DNA of 13,421 nucleotides, taken from positions 1 to 13,421 of the forward strand of contig JASHOI010000103.1 of assembly GCA_030041195.1 (NCBI GenBank), in the 5' to 3' direction. Shown one piece after another: positions 7,440-13,421 of this stretch. The stretch is from Streptosporangiaceae bacterium. GTDB taxonomy: Bacteria > Actinomycetota > Actinomycetes > Streptosporangiales > Streptosporangiaceae. A model generated the notes under the pieces. It was given only the letters and a program-made list of their open reading frames with translations, was not told the DNA's origin and did no database searches. Both the position numbers and the translations under genes were made by a program. Positions within the stretch are counted from its first letter, which is position 1; the number at the start of each line of letters is the position of its first letter.

Positions 7440-8927
7440 ATGGCCGTGCCGGATTCCTCGCCCCTGAGCCCGCAGCAGCGCAGAGCTGCGGCGCGCCTGC
7501 TCGCCACCGCCTGGCCGTCAGCCGATGAGCTGGGAAACCTTTTCACCAGCCACCGCCATGAGCTCGCGCTTGTCGGCGGACCGGTCAGGGACGTCTTTCT
7601 CGGCCGAAATCCCGGCGACCTGGACCTGACAACGGACGCCACGCCGGCCCGCATCCTGGAAATCATCAAGGGCTGGGCCGACCAGGTTTGGACGATCGGG
7701 ATCGAATTCGGCACCGTCGGCATGCGCAAGGGCAGCGAGGTCTTCGAGATCACGACTTACCGGAGCGAGCAGTACCCGCACCGGTCGCGCAAACCCAGCG
7801 TGGAGTACGGCAAGTCGCTCACCGACGACCTGTCCCGGCGTGATTTCACGGTCAACGCGATGGCCGCGCGGCTGCCCTCCCACGAGCTCGTCGATCCGTT
7901 CGGCGGGATGGCGGACCTGAGGCACAGGGTGCTGCGCACCCCCGGCCCGCCGGACGTCTCGTTCAGCGACGACCCGCTGCGGATCCTGCGCGCGGCCAGG
8001 TTCGCCTCACAGCTGGGCTTCACGGTGGCCGCCGAGACGCGAGCGGCGATGACCGAACTGGCGCCGCGGCTGTCGATCGTTTCGGAAGAGCGGATCTCGG
8101 CGGAGCTCTCCAAGCTGCTGCTGTCCACGCTGCCCGGCGGGCCGCGCCGCGGCATCGCGCTGCTCGTGGACGCCGGCGTGGCCGACCAGGTGCTGCCCGA
8201 GGTGTCGAAACTGCGCCTGGAGCCCGATGAGCACTTCCGGCACAAGGACGTATACCTGCACTCGCTGACCGTGCTCGATCAGGCCATCGAGCTGGAGGAC
8301 CGGTACCAGCTGGGACCGGACCTGGTGCTGCGGCTGGCCGCGCTGCTGCACGACATCGGGAAGCCGAAGACCCGCACCCGGCTGCCCGGAGGCAAGGTGG
8401 CGTTTCATCACCACGATGTCGTGGGCGCCAAGATGGCCAGGGCCCGGCTGACCGCCCTGCGCTTCCCGAAGGACGTCGTGACCGACGTGTCCCGCCTGGT
8501 CGAGCTGCACCTGAGGTTTCACGGGTACGGCACCGGCGACTGGACGGACTCGGCGGTGCGCCGCTATGTCAGGGACGCCGGCCCGCTGCTGACCAGACTG
8601 CACGCGCTGACCAGAGCGGACTGCACCACCCGTAACGCCGCCAAGGCACAGCGGCTGGCCCGTGCCTACGACAGCCTCGAGGAGCGAATCGCGGTGCTGG
8701 CCGAGCGCGAGGAACTGGCGAGCATCCGCCCCGACCTGGACGGCAACGAGATCATGCGGATCCTCGGCATCTCGCCCGGGCCGCTGGTCGGCAGGGCCTA
8801 CGCGCACCTGCTCGAGCTGCGGCTGGAACACGGCCCGCTCGGCGCCGAGCGCGCCACTCAGGAGCTGCTTGACTGGGCCGCGGCCGAAGGACTCGACGTC
8901 CCCGGCTCGCCGCCGGCGTCGGGCTGA
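7440..8927 (+). CDS. pcnA: CCA tRNA nucleotidyltransferase with HD domain
   Basis: A class II nucleotidyltransferase (495 residues) that adds or repairs the 3'-CCA end of tRNAs in the cytoplasm using CTP and ATP. The head carries GGPVRD (46-51), the catalytic DLD (60-62) and RRDFTVNAMA (133-142), followed by the DDPLRILRAARFA neck motif (177-189). An HD phosphohydrolase-type domain follows, with H274 and H304-D305 (LLHDIGKP) and the HHH at 323-325. The C-terminal helical part ends around residue 485. In actinobacteria this gene is often labelled pcnA by similarity to poly(A) polymerase; tRNA CCA addition is the likelier job, and the sequence alone does not fully exclude polyadenylation. The ATG at 7440 is favoured although no Shine-Dalgarno is visible. 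The 3' end overlaps the convergent transporter gene by 70 bp. Confidence 0.95.
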   Translation: MAVPDSSPLSPQQRRAAARLLATAWPSADELGNLFTSHRHELALVGGPVRDVFLGRNPGDLDLTTDATPARILEIIKGWADQVWTIGIEFGTVGMRKGSEVFEITTYRSEQYPHRSRKPSVEYGKSLTDDLSRRDFTVNAMAARLPSHELVDPFGGMADLRHRVLRTPGPPDVSFSDDPLRILRAARFASQLGFTVAAETRAAMTELAPRLSIVSEERISAELSKLLLSTLPGGPRRGIALLVDAGVADQVLPEVSKLRLEPDEHFRHKDVYLHSLTVLDQAIELEDRYQLGPDLVLRLAALLHDIGKPKTRTRLPGGKVAFHHHDVVGAKMARARLTALRFPKDVVTDVSRLVELHLRFHGYGTGDWTDSAVRRYVRDAGPLLTRLHALTRADCTTRNAAKAQRLARAYDSLEERIAVLAEREELASIRPDLDGNEIMRILGISPGPLVGRAYAHLLELRLEHGPLGAERATQELLDWAAAEGLDVPGSPPASG

Positions 8928-10261
8928 CGGGTGAGGAGCCAGTACCCGGCAGCCGCGACCGCGTACCCGGCCGCGACCACCCCGATGACCACGGGTGATC
9001 TGCCCGTGCGGGGCATGAAGGCGACGCTGATCAGCGCCCCTGCCGCGATCGTGACGTTGAACATCACGTCGTAGAACGCGAACATCCGCCCGCGGTAGGC
9101 GTCGTCCACGTCCTCCTGCAGGATCGTGGTCGCGCAGATCGCCACACCCTGCCCGGCCAGATACCAGAAGAACCCGAAAGCCACGAACGCGATCTCGTTG
9201 AAGGTCTCGCCCAGCGCGGCGGTCACCACCGCGGAGATCACCAGCATCAGCGTGATGATGGTTGGCTTGGCCAGCCGCCGGGCGGTCGGCGGTACAACCA
9301 GCGCGGCGCAGAAGTAGCCGATCCCCGAGACCGACGCCAGCACGATGTAGTGACCCTCGGCCACCGGGGCGCTGGACGGGTAGAAGTAGTTCCGGTACAG
9401 CAGGATCGACATCACGAACAAGATCCCGTACAGGAACTTGCTGGCGCCGGTGGCGCCGAGCGCGGTCGCCGGGCCACGCCGCATGGCGGCGTAGCGCGCT
9501 CCGGCCGCCAGATCGCGCGCGACCGACGCGAGATCGCTGAACAGCCGGCCCGGCGCCGCACCGGGATCGTGCACCGGGCCGAGCAGATCCCGGCGCATGG
9601 TCGTGGCGATCAAGCTGGCCGCGACGTAGCAGCCGCCCGCGACCAGCATCGTGATCGCCGCGCCGCGCTCGGTGTCGCCGGTTGCCGCGTTCAGGCCCCC
9701 GGCGACGAGGCCCCCGATCAGGGCCATGACGCCGCCCGCGGTCGGTGACACCGAGTTGGCCATCACCAGCTTGTCCGGGGGGACCGTATGCGGCAGCGCC
9801 GCCGACAGCGACGCCAGGAAGAACCGGTTCACGCCCAGCACCAGCAGGTAGGCGGCGTAAAGCGGTACCGATCTGTTGCCGGAGGCCATCAGCGCCGCGG
9901 TCAGCACCACGAAGCCGGAGCGCAGCAGCGCCGACAGGACCAGGATCTGGCGGCGTGACCAGCGGTCGATGAACACCCCGGCGAACGGGCCGATCAGCGA
10001 GTACGGCAGGTACAGCACGGTGAATGCCACCGCCGCGGCCGCCGGGCTCGTGAACGTCGCCGCGTTGAAGAACACGTACGTGCCGATCGCGGCGGTGACG
10101 ATGCCGTCGCCGGTCTGTGAGACCAGCCGGGTCGCGAACAGCCGCCGGAAGTTCTGCTCGGCCAGCACGATGCGCAGGTCGGAGACGAAGTCCGACCGGG
10201 TTACCCAGCGCAGCGGGTTCGCTCGGCTGCGCCCGGTACCGCGATCCGCCTGCTGGGGCAC
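8858..10261 (-). CDS. MFS transporter, probable drug/metabolite exporter
   Basis: A 467-residue integral membrane protein of the major facilitator superfamily, most like the MFS_3/EntS-type exporters. After a hydrophilic N-terminus, similarity begins around LAEQNFRRLFATRLVSQTGDGI. The loop between helices 2 and 3 has the typical FAGVFIDRWSRRQ (G-x-x-x-D-R-x-x-R-R). About twelve hydrophobic segments follow in two halves with a cytoplasmic loop near the middle (RDLLGPVHDPGAAPGRL). The C-terminus is Ser/Ala-rich. Substrate cannot be told from sequence. It lies 49 bp downstream of the inositol phosphate synthase gene on the same strand, so it probably shares that operon; a link to inositol compounds is speculative. 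GTG 10261 is the longest reasonable start and has only a weak, too-close GAGG; a slightly later start is possible. The last 70 bp are antisense to the CCA-enzyme gene. Confidence 0.88.
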   Translation of the reverse strand: MPQQADRGTGRSRANPLRWVTRSDFVSDLRIVLAEQNFRRLFATRLVSQTGDGIVTAAIGTYVFFNAATFTSPAAAAVAFTVLYLPYSLIGPFAGVFIDRWSRRQILVLSALLRSGFVVLTAALMASGNRSVPLYAAYLLVLGVNRFFLASLSAALPHTVPPDKLVMANSVSPTAGGVMALIGGLVAGGLNAATGDTERGAAITMLVAGGCYVAASLIATTMRRDLLGPVHDPGAAPGRLFSDLASVARDLAAGARYAAMRRGPATALGATGASKFLYGILFVMSILLYRNYFYPSSAPVAEGHYIVLASVSGIGYFCAALVVPPTARRLAKPTIITLMLVISAVVTAALGETFNEIAFVAFGFFWYLAGQGVAICATTILQEDVDDAYRGRMFAFYDVMFNVTIAAGALISVAFMPRTGRSPVVIGVVAAGYAVAAAGYWLLTRQPDAGGEPGTSSPSAAAQSSSS

Positions 10262-10310
10262 GCCCTCAGCCTACGGTGCAGGCACACTCGGGCGATACCA
10301 CAGCCTGCGG

Positions 10311-11390
10311 TCAGCGCTCGACCTCGCCGCGGATGAACTTGTCCACCAGGTCTCGCGCCACGTCGTCGCCGTACTGCTCGGGCGGCGACTTCATGAAGTA
10401 CGACGCCGCGGACAGGATCGGCCCGCCGATCCCCCGGTCGCGGGCGATCTTCGCGGCCCGGATCGCATCGATGATCACGCCGGCCGAGTTCGGCGAGTCC
10501 CAGACCTCGAGCCGGTACTCCAGGTTCAGCGGAACATCGCCGAAGGCCTTGCCCTCCAGCCGGACGAACGCCAGCTTCTTGTCGTCGAGCCACGGCACGT
10601 GGTCGGAGGGTCCGATGTGCACGGCGGCCCGCTCCATCTCGTGCGGGATCTGCGACGTCACCGACTGCGTCTTCGAGATCTTCTTGGACTGGAGCCTGCT
10701 GCGCTCCAGCATGTTCATGAAGTCCATGTTGCCGCCGACGTTGAGCTGGTACGTGCGCAGCAGCTCCACCCCGCGGTCCTCGAACAGCTTCGCCAGCACC
10801 CGGTGCGTGATCGTGGCGCCCACCTGGGACTTGATGTCGTCGCCGATGATCGGCACCCCGGCTTCGGTGAACTTGGCCGCCCACGCCGGGTCGGAGGCGA
10901 TGAACACCGGCAGCGCGTTGACGAACGCCACGCCCGCGTCGAGCGCGCACTGCGCGTAGTAGCGGTCCGCCTCTTCCGAGCCGACCGGCAGGTAAGACAC
11001 CAGCACGTCCGCCCCGCAGTCCCTGAGCGCCTGCGCCACGTCGACGGGCCGCTCGTCCGACTCGTCGATGACCTGCAGGTAGTACTCGCCCAGCCCGTCC
11101 AGGGTGGGCCCGCGCTGCACCATGACGCCGGTCGGCGGGACGTCACAGATCTTGATCGTGTTGTTCTCGCTCGCCACGATGGCCTCGGCGATGTCGCGCC
11201 CGACCTTCTTGGCGTCCACGTCAAACGCGGCGACGAATTCCACGTCCCGCACGTGATAGGGCCCGAACTGTACGTGCATCAGGCCAGGCACCCGGCTGCC
11301 TGAGTCGGCATCCTTGTAGTACTCCACGCCCTGGACGAGGGAACTGGCACAGTTCCCGACTCCAACGATGGCTACCCGTACCGAACCCAT
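10311..11390 (-). CDS. ino1: Myo-inositol-1(3)-phosphate synthase
   Basis: A cytoplasmic, NAD+-dependent enzyme (359 residues) that converts glucose-6-phosphate to 1D-myo-inositol-3-phosphate. This is the entry step to phosphatidylinositol, its mannoside derivatives and mycothiol in actinobacteria. The N-terminal Rossmann segment is [18 protein letters not shown]. The family's catalytic/tetramerisation region is seen as [20 protein letters not shown] and [13 protein letters not shown], followed by [14 protein letters not shown]. Length fits the short prokaryotic form; the eukaryotic enzyme is much longer. ATG 11390 has an excellent ribosome-binding site, AAGGAG, 8 bp upstream. The gene lies 78 bp after the PadR regulator gene and 49 bp before the transporter gene, all on the minus strand. 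Regulation by the PadR protein is inferred from this arrangement, which is conserved in M. tuberculosis (Rv0046c/Rv0047c). Confidence 0.96.
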   Translation of the reverse strand: MGSVRVAIVGVGNCASSLVQGVEYYKDADSGSRVPGLMHVQFGPYHVRDVEFVAAFDVDAKKVGRDIAEAIVASENNTIKICDVPPTGVMVQRGPTLDGLGEYYLQVIDESDERPVDVAQALRDCGADVLVSYLPVGSEEADRYYAQCALDAGVAFVNALPVFIASDPAWAAKFTEAGVPIIGDDIKSQVGATITHRVLAKLFEDRGVELLRTYQLNVGGNMDFMNMLERSRLQSKKISKTQSVTSQIPHEMERAAVHIGPSDHVPWLDDKKLAFVRLEGKAFGDVPLNLEYRLEVWDSPNSAGVIIDAIRAAKIARDRGIGGPILSAASYFMKSPPEQYGDDVARDLVDKFIRGEVER

Positions 11391-11398
11391 TCGGATTG

Positions 11399-11404
11399 CT
11401 CCTT
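11399..11404 (-). promoter_or_regulatory. Ribosome-binding site of ino1
   Basis: AAGGAG on the minus strand ends 8 bp before the ATG at 11390. It is the strongest Shine-Dalgarno sequence in the window, consistent with high expression of a metabolic enzyme. Confidence 0.75.
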
Positions 11405-11468
11405 ATCTGCATGCCATGCGGGTGGCAGCGTCGTGCCGCGTCAGCCGGCGGTTGCCGCCTGATCTGCG

Positions 11469-12059
11469 TTAGATGTGATCTCTGGGGTGCCGTCCCGGCT
11501 CCCGGTCAGACTGTCGTTCCGAGGCGATTAGTTCGTTGAGCCAGCGCACTTCCCTTTCCACTGACTCAAGGCCGTGCCGCTGCAGTTCAAGCGTGTAACT
11601 GTCCAGCCGCTCCCTGGTCCGCGACATCGCCGCGCGGAAGCTGTCCACGCGCTCCTCGAGCCTGCTGCGCCTGCCCTCCAGGATCCGCATCCTGACGTCG
11701 GCGCGGGTAAGGCCGAAGAACGCGAAATGAACTCCGAACCCGTCGTCTTCCCATGCTGCCGGGCCCGCCTCACCGAGCAGGTACTGCAGCCGTTCCTTGC
11801 CGTCGGCGGTCAGCCGGTAAACGATCTTCGACTTGCGCCCGGCCAGTGGCTTGGCGGTGGGCCCCTGCGGGGCCTCCTCGGCGATCAGGCCCTGCCGGAG
11901 CAGGTCCTTGAGGCAGGGATACAGCGACCCGTACCCGAAGGCGCGGAACGCGCCGAGCACGGAATTGAGCCGCTTGCGCAGCTCGTAACCGTGCATGGGT
12001 GTCTCGTGCAGCAGCCCAAGCACGGCAAGCTCGAGTACGCCTGACCGCTGGCTGGTCAT
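11469..12059 (-). CDS. PadR family transcriptional regulator
   Basis: A 196-residue DNA-binding repressor. The N-terminal winged helix-turn-helix covers about residues 7-95 with PadR hallmarks: VLELAVLGLLHETPMHGYELRKRL (9-32), GYGSLYPCLKDLLRQGLI (42-59), and the wing GRKSKIVYRLTADGKERL. The C-terminal half (118-182) is predominantly charged helix suited to the coiled-coil dimerisation arm. ATG 12059 is chosen because the family begins here and a purine-rich GAGGGGGG precedes it; an upstream start at 12137 would add 26 residues unlike the family. It is the first gene of a run with ino1 and the MFS transporter. PadR proteins commonly repress their own gene through an inverted repeat, and a perfect 25-bp palindrome lies 128 bp upstream. 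The inducing ligand is unknown; inositol or a metabolite is one possibility. Confidence 0.92.
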   Translation of the reverse strand: MTSQRSGVLELAVLGLLHETPMHGYELRKRLNSVLGAFRAFGYGSLYPCLKDLLRQGLIAEEAPQGPTAKPLAGRKSKIVYRLTADGKERLQYLLGEAGPAAWEDDGFGVHFAFFGLTRADVRMRILEGRRSRLEERVDSFRAAMSRTRERLDSYTLELQRHGLESVEREVRWLNELIASERQSDREPGRHPRDHI

Positions 12060-12373
12060 CAGCGCCCCCCCTCGCTCGCTCGCCTCCATGCGCTCAACCC
12101 GCGCTGGCCGGCTGTCTCCGCCGCGTCTAGGCTGCACCTTTAGGCCGCACCCTGGCGTGGCGTCGAACCGCCTTCAGTGTCTCAGGCCGATGTATCGGCC
12201 CGATACATCGGTAAGATATGCGGTGCCGCGCGACGGCGCAACTCAGCCTGTTCGTGCCCCCGCTGGGGCCGGCCGCTCAATCCTGGCCGGACCTGCCGCT
12301 CTGGCCTGCCCGGACCGGCCGCAGGCGAGCCCGGGACTCGGCGCAGCCGCGGTTCCGTCGTAACCTGTCGGGC
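12060..12373. promoter_or_regulatory. Divergent intergenic region between PadR and DUF5318 genes
   Basis: A 314-bp region with no supported gene. It must contain promoters firing in both directions. Its one clear element is the palindrome at 12187-12211, immediately followed on the plus strand by TAAGAT (12212-12217), a good -10-like hexamer but without a recognisable -35. At the right end TAACCT (12361-12366) lies 7 bp before the DUF5318 ATG, which has no Shine-Dalgarno, so a leaderless transcript is possible. Open frames crossing this region are continuous only because of high GC. Confidence 0.5.
12187..12211. promoter_or_regulatory. Perfect 25-bp palindrome, candidate PadR operator
   Basis: The arms CCGATGTATCGG and CCGATACATCGG are exact reverse complements separated by one base (C). 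Within it, ATGT and ACAT are symmetrically placed 11 bp apart, resembling the ATGT...ACAT signature reported for PadR-family operators, though those usually have 8 bp between. It is the most regular inverted repeat in the window, lies upstream of a PadR gene, and abuts the -10-like TAAGAT on the plus strand. Autoregulation of the PadR-ino1-MFS unit, and possibly of the divergent genes, is inferred. Confidence 0.65.
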
Positions 12374-12772
12374 ATGAGGCGTTCGGTCGTGGACTACGCG
12401 CTCGCGCGGCGGGCCACGTTGGCGTCCGTGTTCTCAGGGCACACGACGCTGACCGACGTCTGCGATGCGCACCCGTATTTGTTGCGGGCCGCGAAGTTCC
12501 ATGGCGAGGCGACCGACCGGGCGTGCCCGATCTGCAGGAAAGCCAAGCTCACGCACGTGACGTACGTGTATGGAGACGAGCTTGGCCGCTACGAGGGGCG
12601 CGTGAAGCAGGCCCCGGAGTTGGCGGAAATGGCTGCGGAATACGCGGAGTTCCAGGTTTACGTCGTCGAGGTCTGTCAGAGTTGTGCCTGGAATCACCTT
12701 GCGTCGTCCTACGTCCTCGGCACAGGCGAACCGCAGACCCGGCGCAGTCGGCGCGCCCGTGCCGGTGACTGA
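12374..12772 (+). CDS. DUF5318 family small protein with two CxxC motifs
   Basis: A 132-residue cytoplasmic protein of unknown function, corresponding to M. tuberculosis Rv0049. It begins MRRSVVDYALARRATLASVF, the conserved opening of the family. Two CxxC pairs (CPIC at 51-54 and CQSC at 101-104) are well placed to form one zinc ribbon or rubredoxin-like knuckle, with C30 and H33 as further possible ligands. No membrane segment or signal peptide is seen, and the last dozen residues are basic (TRRSRRARAGD). The start at 12374 is chosen by family similarity; an earlier in-frame ATG at 12218 would add 52 residues of intergenic character. It lies immediately before the penicillin-binding protein gene, an association conserved across actinobacteria, so a regulatory or structural role in cell-wall growth is possible but unproven. 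Confidence 0.88.
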   Translation: MRRSVVDYALARRATLASVFSGHTTLTDVCDAHPYLLRAAKFHGEATDRACPICRKAKLTHVTYVYGDELGRYEGRVKQAPELAEMAAEYAEFQVYVVEVCQSCAWNHLASSYVLGTGEPQTRRSRRARAGD

Positions 12773-12855
12773 GCGCGCGCCAGCAGGATTCACGGCCTGA
12801 TTCTGCGGCCACGCGGGACGGCCTAGGTGTGACTCACGATATGTGCCGGGACACG

Positions 12856-12873
12856 AGGTACCACCGGGTACCT
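12856..12873. promoter_or_regulatory. Inverted repeat AGGTACC / GGTACCT before the PBP gene
   Basis: Two perfectly complementary 7-bp arms are separated by ACCG, in the 160-bp gap between the DUF5318 gene and the PBP gene. It could be an operator or a small hairpin. It has no following T-run, so it is a poor terminator. TTGAGG directly after it (12873-12878) and TAACGC (12894-12899) are weak -35/-10 candidates with a short 15-bp spacer. Confidence 0.35.
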
Positions 12874-12932
12874 TGAGGCTCGCGGCGGACCGCTAACGCT
12901 TGCGACCCCCCCAACCCGACCAGTGAGGACGA

Positions 12933-13421
12933 GTGAGTAACCCAGATTCGCCCGGGCCGTATTGGCAGGAGCCCGCCGGCGGGGATCCCTATCGCGACCA
13001 GCGCTACAGTCGCGGGGCCGGCAATGGCCGCCGCAGCGGCGCCCCCCGGCCGCCCGCCGGCAACGGCGGGAATGGCTACGCCGTTCCCGGCCGGGCGCGG
13101 GCCAGCAGCTCGCAGACCGAGGCGGACCTGAGGGCCCGACTCGGCCTGGGCAACGGCGCACCGAGTTCCGCCGGCGGCCGCACCGGTAATCCCCCCAGGG
13201 GCCGTTACGCCACGCCACCCGGCGGGCCGGACGGCCAGGGCCGGTCTTACGACCGCGGTCCGCGGTCCGGCGCTGCCCCGCGGGGCAACGGCGGGCGCTC
13301 GGCGTCCGGTCCGGGCGGCCAGGGTGGCCGGCCGGCCGGTGGCTCGCAGACCGAGGCGGACCTGAGGGCCAGGCTTGGTCTGGGCAGCGGCCGGTCCGCC
13401 CCGCGTACCGGCAACGGCTAC
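12933..13421 (+). CDS. Probable class A penicillin-binding protein (PonA), N-terminal part only
   Basis: The first 163 codons of a gene open to the window end. All that is visible is a Gly/Arg/Pro/Asn-rich, presumably disordered cytoplasmic N-terminus with no domain or membrane helix yet. The identification rests on gene order: the DUF5318 gene followed by a bifunctional transglycosylase/transpeptidase is conserved in actinobacteria (Rv0049-ponA1 in M. tuberculosis), and such PBPs often have long disordered cytoplasmic tails. Two copies of SQTEADLRARLGLG occur at about residues 60-73 and 138-151. GTG 12933 is preceded by GAGG at a short 4-bp spacing; a GTG at 12923 runs into a stop after five codons. 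Being on the same strand 160 bp after the DUF5318 gene, it may be co-transcribed or have its own promoter. Another disordered-tail membrane protein cannot be excluded. Confidence 0.65.
   Translation, partial: MSNPDSPGPYWQEPAGGDPYRDQRYSRGAGNGRRSGAPRPPAGNGGNGYAVPGRARASSSQTEADLRARLGLGNGAPSSAGGRTGNPPRGRYATPPGGPDGQGRSYDRGPRSGAAPRGNGGRSASGPGGQGGRPAGGSQTEADLRARLGLGSGRSAPRTGNGY
13108..13370 (+). repeat. 29-bp direct repeat pair encoding the SQTEADLRA motif
   Basis: Positions 13108-13136 and 13342-13370 are identical over 29 bp, 234 bp apart. The similarity continues imperfectly for about 15 bp in both copies, where the peptide (RLGLG) is kept although codons differ (CGACTCGGC versus AGGCTTGGT). The change of codons with retention of the peptide points to selection on the protein motif. 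Confidence 0.85.

Noticed and set aside
8858..10261. Transfer signs or a defence/mobile system around the MFS transporter
   Set aside because: Composition matches its neighbours, no inverted repeats, integrase or transposase is present, and the flanking genes are conserved core genes.
10278..10308. GCAGGC / GCCTGC inverted repeat between ino1 and the MFS gene
   Set aside because: Arms of six bases with a 19-base loop and no T-run; too weak for a terminator or operator.
11447..11459. GGCGG-TTG-CCGCC hairpin between the PadR and ino1 genes
   Set aside because: Only a 5-bp stem, no T-run, and such short GC hairpins are expected by chance at this base composition.

Overview
The window is very GC-rich, densely packed DNA from the chromosome of an actinobacterium, and most likely lies near the replication origin. 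The main evidence is gene order. The left half (CCA-adding enzyme divergent from a DUF6049 protein, murJ, a pseudokinase, an ECF sigma factor and its anti-sigma factor) matches the pcnA / Rv3909 / mviN / sigM / rsmA block of Mycobacterium tuberculosis. The right half (ino1, PadR regulator, DUF5318 protein, penicillin-binding protein) matches its ino1 / Rv0047c / Rv0049 / ponA1 block. The two blocks lie on either side of the origin in mycobacteria and are adjacent here, as I recall for streptomycetes. I cannot name the genus.

Positions 1-7310, all on the minus strand, form an envelope-maintenance cluster. In transcription order it holds a secreted, membrane-anchored DUF6049 protein, the lipid II flippase MurJ (start overlapping the previous gene by 38 bp), a membrane pseudokinase with an extracellular discoidin-like domain, an ECF sigma factor of the SigM type, and a zinc-finger anti-sigma factor joined to it by an ATGA overlap and cut off by the window edge. 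In mycobacteria the flippase and pseudokinase are one polypeptide; here they are separate genes about 225 bp apart.

Positions 7311-7439 are a short divergent intergenic region. The CCA tRNA nucleotidyltransferase gene (7440-8927, plus strand) converges on an MFS transporter gene (minus strand), and their 3' ends overlap by 70 bp. The transporter is the third gene of a minus-strand run: PadR regulator, myo-inositol-3-phosphate synthase, MFS exporter.

A 314-bp divergent intergenic region (12060-12373) separates the PadR gene from a small zinc-ribbon-like DUF5318 gene. It carries a perfect 25-bp palindrome, a strong candidate PadR operator. Downstream of the DUF5318 gene starts a partial gene whose disordered N-terminus holds two copies of a SQTEADLRARLGLG motif. 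From gene order it is most likely a class A penicillin-binding protein.

I see no mobile element, CRISPR array, tRNA or rRNA. The region is core chromosome. The points worth a second look are the two palindromes, the duplicated PBP N-terminal motif, the start of the sigma factor gene, and the split flippase/pseudokinase arrangement.
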